DNA of 34,569 nt from positions 1-34,569 of the forward strand of contig CAMATU010000019.1 in the NCBI GenBank assembly GCA_945861225.1, in the 5' to 3' direction. Below the pieces are notes generated by a model. It did not search any database. It was not told the origin of the DNA and saw only the letters and a program-made list of their open reading frames with translations. The translations under genes were made by a program, and so were the position numbers. This DNA is from Klebsiella pneumoniae. GTDB lineage: Bacteria > Pseudomonadota > Gammaproteobacteria > Ga0077536. Of this stretch, positions 15,426 to 22,692 are shown one piece after another (position 1 is the first letter of the stretch; every line of letters begins with the position of its first letter).

Positions 15426-16430
15426 TTAAGCCTCCTTGAATCCCTCACTGAAGGTCCCCACCGCACGTGCGCGGCGCGGCCCCGGATCCTCGGGGTGCTG
15501 GTGACTGGGCCATGTCACCTCACGCAGCACCGCCCAGTAGCCGTGACTGGTGAGCATCTGCGCACTGTGGCCATTGGCGAACAGGAAGTTTCTCAGCAAC
15601 CGCAGGCGATAACACGGGACCCACATCAGCAGATGATGTTCGACATGGAAATTCACCCAATAAGGCGCAATGAGGGCGCGTTCCAGCCAGGAGATTTCCG
15701 TGGTACGTGCATTGCGGAAAGGATCATTGCGATCCGGAACCACGGCGTGCTCCGCGATATTCCGGATGCGCAGCACCAATTGTTGCCAGGTGAGTGCGGG
15801 CAGTACCCACAACGTAAAATAAAAACTCCAGTGCCCGGCGAGTGCCAGCCCCGTCAACAAGCAGAGATTAACGCCGATCTGACGCCCCAAGCGCGACCGC
15901 AGGTTCAGCAGCCGTGCGCTTAGGGGCGCTGCCGCTGGCCCGCAGGCCTGCGCGAACTGCGCCCGGCGTTGCGCAAACCCGGTACGGCCGAGCAAATCGC
16001 GCACCAACTTGCGCCGAAGACTTGCACGTGAAATGGGATAGTGGCCGGTGAGCAGAATATCTGGATCGTCCTGCTGCATCGTGCGCGCGTGATGCAGCAG
16101 GTGATAGCGGCGATAGGCACTGGTTTCGGCCAGCATCGGGTACGCACAGCCCCACTGGCTTAGCGCATCATTCAGCACACGAGTTCGTGCCAGCATGCCG
16201 TGGGCGCCATCGTGCATGAGGATCAGGAGCCCGAGTTGGCGACTGCCAATCAACATCACCGCCAAGCCGTAGGTCAGTGGATTCGGCAGCCACGCGACCA
16301 GTGCCATGCTGCTCACAATCATCAACCATGCATGCCCCACCAACCACAGGCCCCAGCCATCAGAGCGCAGGCGGACCCGTGCGCGCTGCGCCGGGGTTAA
16401 TAGGCTCGCGGCAGACGGCGAAGCTTTCAT
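15426..16430 (-). CDS. Fatty acid desaturase family membrane protein
   Basis: This 334-residue protein carries the three histidine boxes of membrane fatty acid desaturases: HDGAH at about 94-98, HLLHH near 129-133 and HVEHH near 273-277, plus RNIAEHA between them. Hydrophobic segments lie around 30-50, 55-72, 190-205 and 208-222. Such enzymes use di-iron and O2 to desaturate or hydroxylate lipids or carotenoids; which substrate is used here is unknown. Its ATG overlaps the stop of the PPOX gene (ATGA), so it is the last gene of a coupled operon. Confidence 0.87.
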   Translation of the reverse strand: MKASPSAASLLTPAQRARVRLRSDGWGLWLVGHAWLMIVSSMALVAWLPNPLTYGLAVMLIGSRQLGLLILMHDGAHGMLARTRVLNDALSQWGCAYPMLAETSAYRRYHLLHHARTMQQDDPDILLTGHYPISRASLRRKLVRDLLGRTGFAQRRAQFAQACGPAAAPLSARLLNLRSRLGRQIGVNLCLLTGLALAGHWSFYFTLWVLPALTWQQLVLRIRNIAEHAVVPDRNDPFRNARTTEISWLERALIAPYWVNFHVEHHLLMWVPCYRLRLLRNFLFANGHSAQMLTSHGYWAVLREVTWPSHQHPEDPGPRRARAVGTFSEGFKEA

Positions 16431-16900
16431 GCAAACTCCTGCAGCCAGCGTTCAATACCGTCCAAGCCTGAACTCGCCCACCAGCCGATGCCGAGCCAGG
16501 TAAACCGCAACATCGTCGGTTCGTCCTTGAACATGGGCGTTTGTTGATACTGCGGGTATTTTTCATTCAGGGCAGCGATCGCGGGTAACCAATCGGGATG
16601 CTTGCTGCGCAAAATTTCCGCGGTGGCTTTCAACCGAATCCACCACAGATCACGCCAATCGTCCGCGTAGTGATCAAGCACCAGCATCACTTTTGGCGCA
16701 CGCTCCAGGCGCGCCAACCGCCCGAGCTGGCCGGCCGGCCCTTTCGGTTTGCCGTCGATCGGTGACCACACACTGCCGGCGACCCGCGCGAACACAATCG
16801 GTAGCGCTTCCGGTTGATCCTCCAGATCGCGCAAGGCCAGGCGCGCGATCGGCATGCAGTCCAGCACTGCCTCCAGGATCACCGCGGGTAAGGCCTTCAT
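16427..16900 (-). CDS. Pyridoxamine-5'-phosphate-oxidase-like protein, probable F420-type
   Basis: This 157-residue protein has a split-barrel PPOX pattern: ARLALRDLEDQPEALPIVFA near the start, SPIDGKPKG near 46-54, and LARLERAPKVMLVLDHYADDWRDLWWIRL near 62-90. The last motif resembles the Rv0121c-like group of probable F420-dependent enzymes (TIGR03668, from memory). Members bind flavin or F420 and reduce small molecules in the cytoplasm. The start is three bases after the EthD gene's stop and the stop overlaps the desaturase start. Confidence 0.75.
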   Translation of the reverse strand: MKALPAVILEAVLDCMPIARLALRDLEDQPEALPIVFARVAGSVWSPIDGKPKGPAGQLGRLARLERAPKVMLVLDHYADDWRDLWWIRLKATAEILRSKHPDWLPAIAALNEKYPQYQQTPMFKDEPTMLRFTWLGIGWWASSGLDGIERWLQEFA

Positions 16901-16903
16901 CGC

Positions 16904-17572
16904 TCAGCCCAGCATCACGCGTTCGCGCGCAATCACGAAGGAAAGTGGCTCGGTCAGAAAATTATGTTCATCGGCGCGGGTCCGCGCGTACTCCGGAGTT
17001 AGCGCCGCGGCACGCATGGCGGTGGTATCGTCGAACCAGGTCAGCGCCACGCCATCGAGTGCCGGCTGCCGTCCGTCGCGATACGCCGCCAGGCGGGTAT
17101 GGCTTTGCACATAGCGGTGCACCTGCGGAATAGCGCCGCCGAGCGGGCCGTGCGTTTCAATCCAGTAACGATGGAAATCTGCCGGCGCAAGATCGGGACG
17201 CCGTACCACCAGTTCGATGTTTTTCACCCCTTGCGCTGGAATGCGACCGTCTTTAATGACCACGTCCTCAGTAATTATCTCGCAGCGTGAGGCGGGGTCC
17301 ATCAAGTTCACTTCGTCGGCGAGCACGGCTTTCAAGGCAGATCCGGTACTCAAGGCGCGCAGCGCTGCGGTATCGTCAAACCACAATTCAGCGCAGCCGT
17401 CGATCGCGGGTTCGCCCTTCTGGTACCCGCTGGCTATTGTCTGGGTTTGCACATAGCGCCGGAGATTCGGTAAGCGGCACACCTTCGGCGCGTGCTCGTG
17501 TACCCAATGCCGCTCGAAATCCGCGAGCGACATTCCCTTTTGACGTTTAAACAACGTGATGATTTTGAGCAT
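16904..17572 (-). CDS. Tandem EthD-domain protein
   Basis: This 222-residue protein contains two related ferredoxin-like EthD units. Unit 1 has FKRQKGMSLADFERHWVHEH...RRYVQTQ...AELWFDDTAALRA, and unit 2, from about residue 117, has VVRRPDLAPADFHRYWIETH...HRYVQSH...ALTWFDDTTAMRA. EthD proteins act as small dimeric helpers or enzymes in oxidative degradation of ethers and other compounds; two units in one chain would mimic the dimer. I chose the ATG at 17572; the 45 upstream codons in the same frame lack a start signal and conservation. The gene follows the CoA-transferase gene by 11 bases. Confidence 0.85.
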   Translation of the reverse strand: MLKIITLFKRQKGMSLADFERHWVHEHAPKVCRLPNLRRYVQTQTIASGYQKGEPAIDGCAELWFDDTAALRALSTGSALKAVLADEVNLMDPASRCEIITEDVVIKDGRIPAQGVKNIELVVRRPDLAPADFHRYWIETHGPLGGAIPQVHRYVQSHTRLAAYRDGRQPALDGVALTWFDDTTAMRAAALTPEYARTRADEHNFLTEPLSFVIARERVMLG

Positions 17573-17583
17573 GACCGCACACC

Positions 17584-18828
17584 TTATTTGAGAGAATTCG
17601 CCAAGCCATCTCGAAAATCCGGATGCGCGATTGCAATCAGTGCTTCCGCGCGCGCCCACAGGTCGCGCCCCTTCAAGCGCGCCACCCCGTACTCGGTGAT
17701 CACACAATCTACAGCGAAGCGCGGGGTAGTGACCGGCGCGCCCGGTGCTAATCGCGCGACAATCTTTGAATGCTTGCCGTCCTCAGTGGTCGCCGGCATG
17801 GCAATGATTGAAACGCCGCCCGTGCTTTGCGCCGCTGCTTCAATGTAATCCAGGCTGCCGCCCACCCCGCTAATCGGCAGCGCGCCGAGTGACTCGCCAT
17901 TGCTCTGCCCCTGAAGATCTATTTCGAGCGCAGAATTGATCGAAACAAATCGCGGGAGCAAAGCCAGGCTCGCCACATTGTGGGTGACTCTGAGCGGCGC
18001 CATCTGCACCCGCGCATCACGTCCACAGAAATCATAGAACGCCTGATCCCCCGCCAACTCACCGGCGGTCACTTCAGGCGTGTGCCGCACGTCATTCAAA
18101 TACTGCTGCAAGCCACTGGTTAAAAGTCCGGAGAATAAATTTACACCGGGCTTCTCAGCGAGCCGGCTCAACACGCGATCAGGCACTGCGCCAATGCCCA
18201 ACTGCACCCAGGCGTCAGCGGGAATCAGATCCAGCACATGTTCAACAATAGCCTGATCACGTGGCTTGGCGGGTGGCGTGTGATAAGTACACAGCGGGGT
18301 TGCCGCTTCCACGCCAAAATTAATCTGGGATAAAGCCACCCGACTCTGGCCGGCGGTGACTGGCATGTGAGGATTGAACTCGGCAATGACGAGTTTCGCA
18401 TTGGCAACGAAATCCAGATTCGCGCCCACCGAAATCCCCAGACTGACGGTATTGTCAGCTTGCGGTGGTGACGTTTGCACAATGACGACGTCCGGCGAAA
18501 TCGGCCCGTCCCGGCTAACCACGCGATTCAAATCGGCCAGACGAATCGGCACAAAGCCAATCTTGCGTGGATCGTTTTCCTTGAATAGTTCGCGCAGCGC
18601 AGCCGAGGCCTGCCAGGTCATATACCGAAAGTGTTCGCCGATCCCGCGCTTGAGGTAACCATAACGGCCGAAGCCAAAGCCTGACATCACAGTGAGTCCC
18701 GTGAAGCGCTCGACATTCTCGCTAAAGGCCTCGAACAGGGTGACCGGCTCGGCGCAGCCCCCGGGCATGATGACCGTGCTGTGATTGGGGATGGCCTGCA
18801 TGGCATGGGCGGCGCTGACGAGCTTCAT
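17584..18828 (-). CDS. Acetyl-CoA hydrolase/transferase (4-hydroxybutyrate CoA-transferase) family protein
   Basis: This 414-residue protein has the two-domain fold of class I CoA-transferases: an N-terminal domain with GGCAEPVTLFEAF, then VQLGIGAVPDRVLSRL at 208-223, VSINSALEIDLQGQSNGE near 295-312 and GVGGSLDYIEAA near 321-333. In 4-hydroxybutyrate CoA-transferases the segment after the GIGAIP motif reads HSEM with the catalytic Glu; here the corresponding place reads FSGL (residues 232-235), so Glu appears to be Gly. The fold is clear, but transferase activity is uncertain. It heads a four-gene operon and is divergent from the gene at 18992, sharing a 163-base control region. Confidence 0.83.
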   Translation of the reverse strand: MKLVSAAHAMQAIPNHSTVIMPGGCAEPVTLFEAFSENVERFTGLTVMSGFGFGRYGYLKRGIGEHFRYMTWQASAALRELFKENDPRKIGFVPIRLADLNRVVSRDGPISPDVVIVQTSPPQADNTVSLGISVGANLDFVANAKLVIAEFNPHMPVTAGQSRVALSQINFGVEAATPLCTYHTPPAKPRDQAIVEHVLDLIPADAWVQLGIGAVPDRVLSRLAEKPGVNLFSGLLTSGLQQYLNDVRHTPEVTAGELAGDQAFYDFCGRDARVQMAPLRVTHNVASLALLPRFVSINSALEIDLQGQSNGESLGALPISGVGGSLDYIEAAAQSTGGVSIIAMPATTEDGKHSKIVARLAPGAPVTTPRFAVDCVITEYGVARLKGRDLWARAEALIAIAHPDFRDGLANSLK

Positions 18829-18991
18829 AAGGGGGCTTCCGATACGTATGCCTAAGTGTACCGAATCAGTGGCAAATGTTGCGCCTCAATTCAGACGGCC
18901 GCGCGATCAGGTCGACGCGCGGGGTGGTGGATTCGCGCTGCAGCGGCAGGCTGTTAGACTTCGTACCGGTTTCTACTGGACGTTGACCTCT

Positions 18992-19627
18992 ATGCAGAAA
19001 GTGCTGCGGATTGTTCTTTCCTGGTGGCTTCTCGGTGGCTGCGTGTGGTCAGTGCCGAGCATCGCCGCCCCCGATCTCGGTGGCCATTGGACCCTCAACG
19101 AAGACGAAAGCGACGATGTCCGCGAAAGACTCCAGGGACTGACCGTCATTCGCTCGAAGCCAAAATCACAAGTCACTGCTGAGCGCGAGCGTGAGGGCCT
19201 GGGTCGCAAGGAAAGGATCTACAACGAACTTGAACTCGCCGAAGAACGGCGCTCGATAAATCGTGTGGCAGAAGTTGGTGAGCTCACCCACGTACTGCAT
19301 ACGGAATCGCTCACCGTGGCCACTACTGAGTCTGGCGTCGAAATCACTTATGACCAAGGCTTTAAGCGGCACCTCAAACCGCGCACGGGCGGACAGCGTT
19401 ATTCCGCTAAGGGGGATGAATTTACCCCGGATGAACTTGGACGCGGCATGGTGTACTGGCGTGAGAATGTCCTCGTCATCGAAACCTTGCTCGCGCCACG
19501 CGGCACCATGCTCGAAGAATTATCGTTGAAGGGCAGCCCCCGCCGCCTCAAGGTCCATACGGTGCTGCGCAATCCGGATTGGCTGGTCGAGGCGGACATC
19601 GTGCGGGTGTTTGATGGTGGGCCGTGA
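18992..19627 (+). CDS. Exported or lipoprotein-like hypothetical protein
   Basis: I do not recognise the function. The 211-residue product begins with a basic residue and a hydrophobic stretch (VLRIVLSWWLLGGCVW), followed by a likely cleavage region near SIAAP. LGGC could be a lipobox, making it an outer-membrane or periplasmic lipoprotein, or cleavage could follow IAA by signal peptidase I. The mature part starts with GHWTLNEDESDD, a pattern I recall in small secreted proteins of gammaproteobacteria, then a highly charged region and a beta-rich C-terminal half (RYSAKGDEF, VYWRENVLVIETLL). The ATG at 18992 was chosen because it starts the signal peptide; the frame is open earlier. Confidence 0.7.
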   Translation: MQKVLRIVLSWWLLGGCVWSVPSIAAPDLGGHWTLNEDESDDVRERLQGLTVIRSKPKSQVTAEREREGLGRKERIYNELELAEERRSINRVAEVGELTHVLHTESLTVATTESGVEITYDQGFKRHLKPRTGGQRYSAKGDEFTPDELGRGMVYWRENVLVIETLLAPRGTMLEELSLKGSPRRLKVHTVLRNPDWLVEADIVRVFDGGP

Positions 19628-19644
19628 GGAGAACAACCTAGCCC

Positions 19645-19730
19645 GTCATCCCGGGCGCAGACCCGGGATCCAGGGGCGCGTGAAGTTCAGGATGGATCCC
19701 GGATATTCGCGGTGCGAATTCCGGGATGAC
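19645..19730. repeat. CCCGGG-type palindrome pair, one arm degenerate
   Basis: The arm at 19645-19671 differs from the copy at 13959 by one base (CCCGGGCGCAGACCCGGG). The inverted partner at 19694-19730 is diverged and longer in the middle (GGATCCCGGATATT through CCGGGATGAC). It lies between convergent genes and may act as a transcription terminator. Confidence 0.85.
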
Positions 19731-19755
19731 GGAATTTTAAGGTCCAGCATGGGCG

Positions 19756-21396
19756 TCACACCCCCGCCTTCGTCTTCTCCTGCTCACGCAATTCACGCCG
19801 CATGATCTTGCCGGTGGTGGTCATCGGCAATGACTCCACAAACTCAATCAGCCGCGGCACTTCGTGTTTGGCGAGGCGCTGACGCACCGAATCTTTAAGC
19901 TCTTCGATCAGCGCGTCACTGGGGATAACGCCAGGGGCCGGAATAATAAACGCCTTGATGATCTCGGTACGCACCGGATCGGGCACGCCAATGACGGCAG
20001 CCATCTTGACCGCCGGATGCTTGAGCAACGCATCTTCGATCTCGCTCGGCCCGATACGGTACCCGGAACTCGTGATCACATCGTCCGCTCGGCCGTGAAA
20101 CCAGAAATAGCCGTCTTCATCCATGTGCCCGGTATCGCCGGTGATCAGCCAGTCGCCGATAAATTTATCGCGCGTCGCCTCGGGCTTGTTCAAGTATTCC
20201 TTGAGCATCACCGGATGCGGTCGCTTGCATGCGATATGACCCGTTTGACCGGGCGCCACTTCTTGCCCTGCATCATCGATGATTGCCACGATCGAGCCTG
20301 GTGTCGGACGGCCCAACGAACCCGGTTTTATCTCCATCACATTGCCATTGTTGGCGAGGATGACATTGCATTCGGTTTGCCCAAAGGCCTCGTTGATGCT
20401 CATCTTGAGCTCGCGCCGTCCCCATTCAATGAGTTCCTTGCCCACCGACTCGCCGCCCGAGACCACGGCGCGGAGCTTGAGTTTGTGGCGCGACAGCGGA
20501 TCCGGCACGCCGCGCATGAGTTTCAGCATGGTCGGGGTAAGCAGCGCTAAAGTGACCGCGTGCTGCGCCAGAATCCGATAAGCCTCTTCGGGTTCGAAAC
20601 CTTTCATGGCGGTCGCGACCACCGTACAGCCATGAAACCACCCCGGGAAAATCACATCCATCAAGCCCGCCATCCAGGCCCAGTCAGCGGGCGACCACAG
20701 GGTGTCCTGCGGCTGCGGAAAGAAATCGTAGGCGAACTCCAGGCTCGGCATGTGCCCCAGCATCATACGATGCGGCTGAACCGAACCCTTGGGCATGCCG
20801 GTGGTGCCTGAGGTATACGAAATCCACGCGGTCTCTTCGGCCTCAGTGCGCACATTCTCGAAAGTGCTCGCGGCAGTGGCGATGGTGTCCCAGAAATTAC
20901 GGCTGCCGGCAGGTGCGCCGTCGACCACGAAAATATGCGCGAGCAGCGGTGCGGCGCGCTGCGCTTCCTCGGCCTTCGCAAAATTTGCGCTGTCGGTAAT
21001 CAACACCCGTGCACGACTGTCATGCAGGCGATAGATCAGCGCATCGGCCCCAAACAACACAGAAGTAGGACAGGACACCAGACCGGCCTTCCAGCACGCC
21101 ACGTGGGTAATCGCGCATTCGGGATCCTGCGCCAATAACACGGTGACCCGATCGCCGCGCTGCAGGCCGAGGCCGCACAGGGTATTCGCCCATTGGTTGG
21201 CATATTGTTGAATCTGCTGAAAGGTATAGCGATGGACCTGCTTCGTCTTATCTTCGTAGATCAAGGCCAGGCGCTCGGAACCGTTGGCCCAACGATCACA
21301 CACGTCATCGGCGATGTTGTACTGCGCAGGGATATTCCATTTGAAGTTACGGTAAATCTCTGCGTAGGAATCGCCGCGTTTGAGTAGATTCGTCAT
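19756..21396 (-). CDS. AMP-dependent acyl-CoA synthetase (medium-chain acyl-CoA synthetase-like)
   Basis: This 546-residue protein has the adenylate-forming enzyme motifs: the phosphate loop YTSGTTGMPKG near 195-205, NEAFGQTECN near 335, DWLITGDTGHMDEDGYFWFHGR near 417-438, and the C-terminal TTGKIMRREL with the catalytic Lys. It would activate a carboxylic acid with ATP and CoA. The N-terminus resembles ACSM-type synthetases, so a medium-chain or branched acid is more likely than acetate. The ATG at 21396 has GGGAG eight bases upstream; a TTG two codons earlier is too close to that site. It is divergent from the SDR gene. Confidence 0.88.
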   Translation of the reverse strand: MTNLLKRGDSYAEIYRNFKWNIPAQYNIADDVCDRWANGSERLALIYEDKTKQVHRYTFQQIQQYANQWANTLCGLGLQRGDRVTVLLAQDPECAITHVACWKAGLVSCPTSVLFGADALIYRLHDSRARVLITDSANFAKAEEAQRAAPLLAHIFVVDGAPAGSRNFWDTIATAASTFENVRTEAEETAWISYTSGTTGMPKGSVQPHRMMLGHMPSLEFAYDFFPQPQDTLWSPADWAWMAGLMDVIFPGWFHGCTVVATAMKGFEPEEAYRILAQHAVTLALLTPTMLKLMRGVPDPLSRHKLKLRAVVSGGESVGKELIEWGRRELKMSINEAFGQTECNVILANNGNVMEIKPGSLGRPTPGSIVAIIDDAGQEVAPGQTGHIACKRPHPVMLKEYLNKPEATRDKFIGDWLITGDTGHMDEDGYFWFHGRADDVITSSGYRIGPSEIEDALLKHPAVKMAAVIGVPDPVRTEIIKAFIIPAPGVIPSDALIEELKDSVRQRLAKHEVPRLIEFVESLPMTTTGKIMRRELREQEKTKAGV

Positions 21397-21555
21397 GGGC
21401 AAGTCTCCCAGTGTGCGTGCTTAAACGGGCGGCGGTGTCAGGATGCGGCCAAGGTGCATCCAACCCAGAAGCTATCACCGGCTCCAGCTTAAGGCTAGTC
21501 TCCGATCTGGTAGCATGCCCCAATCATTCATCAGCAAAATAACAGGAGATCCAAG

Positions 21556-22320
21556 ATGGCCGGCAAACTTCAAGATAAAGTGATTATCGTGACCGGTGGC
21601 AGCACCGGGATTGGCCGCGCGACTGCCCAGCGCTGCGCGGCGGACGGCGCCAAGGTCGTGGTGGCCGACGTCAACACGGTCGAGGCGCCCGCGACAGTGG
21701 AGTTGATCAAGCAAGCCGGCGGCACTGCCATTTTCATCCAGACCAATGTGGCGGTTGGCAGTGAAGTCCAGGCCTTGATTGCCGGCACCGTCAAAGCCTA
21801 CGGTCGCTTGGACGGTGCGTTCAACAATGCCGGCATCGAAGGGAGTTTCACCAACATCTCAAAAATGACCGAAGAGAGCTTCGACCGCACCATCGCGGTC
21901 AATCTCAAAGGCGTGTGGCTATGCATCAAATACCAGATCGATCAGCTTTTGAGCCAGGGCAGTGGCGGTTCGATTGTCAGCACCGCGTCGGTTGCCGGCT
22001 TGGTCGGCGCGCGCGGCGCCAGCGCGTACTGCGCGTCCAAGCACGGCGTGGTGGGCATCACGAAGAGCGTGGCACTCGAATTTGCGCGCAAACGAATTAG
22101 AGTCAATGCCGTGTGCCCGGGTGTGATCAAAACCCCGATGGTGGCGCGACTCTTGGACGAAAGCGGCATCGGCGAACAATCATTGGTCGCCCAAGAGCCC
22201 ATGGATCGCCTGGGCGAACCCCGCGAGATCGCGGATGCTGTGGCGTGGCTGTTGTCGGACGAAGCCTCGTTCGTGACGGGTGTCGCGCTACCGGTCGATG
22301 GTGGGTATTTCGCGCAGTAG
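21556..22320 (+). CDS. Short-chain dehydrogenase/reductase (SDR family)
   Basis: This 254-residue classical SDR has the nucleotide-binding GGSTGIG motif at 14-20, an acidic residue at the end of strand 2 (VVADVN, suggesting NAD(H)), NNAGIEG near 87-93, and the catalytic Ser...Tyr-x3-Lys set in STASVAGLVGARGASAYCASKHG near 138-160. It ends with VTGVALPVDGGY. The substrate is unknown; a hydroxyacyl-CoA or alcohol is possible given the divergent acyl-CoA synthetase. AGGAG lies seven bases before the ATG. Confidence 0.9.
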   Translation: MAGKLQDKVIIVTGGSTGIGRATAQRCAADGAKVVVADVNTVEAPATVELIKQAGGTAIFIQTNVAVGSEVQALIAGTVKAYGRLDGAFNNAGIEGSFTNISKMTEESFDRTIAVNLKGVWLCIKYQIDQLLSQGSGGSIVSTASVAGLVGARGASAYCASKHGVVGITKSVALEFARKRIRVNAVCPGVIKTPMVARLLDESGIGEQSLVAQEPMDRLGEPREIADAVAWLLSDEASFVTGVALPVDGGYFAQ

Positions 22321-22328
22321 TGCCCCTT

Positions 22329-22589
22329 AACTTCAGGTAGGAGCGGCTTCAGCCGCGATTGGGCGCTGTTCGCGGCTAAAGCCGCTCCTACGGGGAGGGG
22401 CGCTTCGATTTTCTCTTGTAGGAGCGCCTTTAGGCGCGATGAAACCCGAAGTCGTGCAAACTTCAGGTAGGAGCGGCTTCAGCCGCGATTGGGCGCTGTT
22501 CGCGGCTAAAGCCGCTCCTACGGGGAGGGGGCGCGTCGATTTGCTTTTGTAGGAGCGCCTTTAGGCGCGATGAAACCCGAAGTCGTGCA
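22329..22589. repeat. 130-bp tandem duplication of a three-palindrome REP array
   Basis: Copy 1 (22329-22458) and copy 2 (22459-22589) are almost identical, with one inserted G in a G-run and a few substitutions. Each copy contains a direct repeat with core AGCGGCTTCAGCCGC, an inverted repeat (AGCGGCTTTAGCCGC) and a variant with compensating changes (AGCGCCTTTAGGCGC). A partial further copy (TCGCTCCTAC) lies near 22605-22615. The gap to the next gene (22321-22692) is otherwise without genes. Confidence 0.92.
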
Positions 22590-22692
22590 CTGGAATATCA
22601 AGTCGCTCCTACGAGGGTGAAAGCGCGGCGCGTGCGGTCTTGCGCTGGCACGTCCGTTTAAGGTAACCGCCAATCGAATCTGTCTCCTTTTA

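Noticed and set aside
22329..22589. Possible CRISPR or minisatellite
   Set aside because: The period is 130 bases with three palindromes per unit and identical spacers, so it is a duplicated REP cluster.
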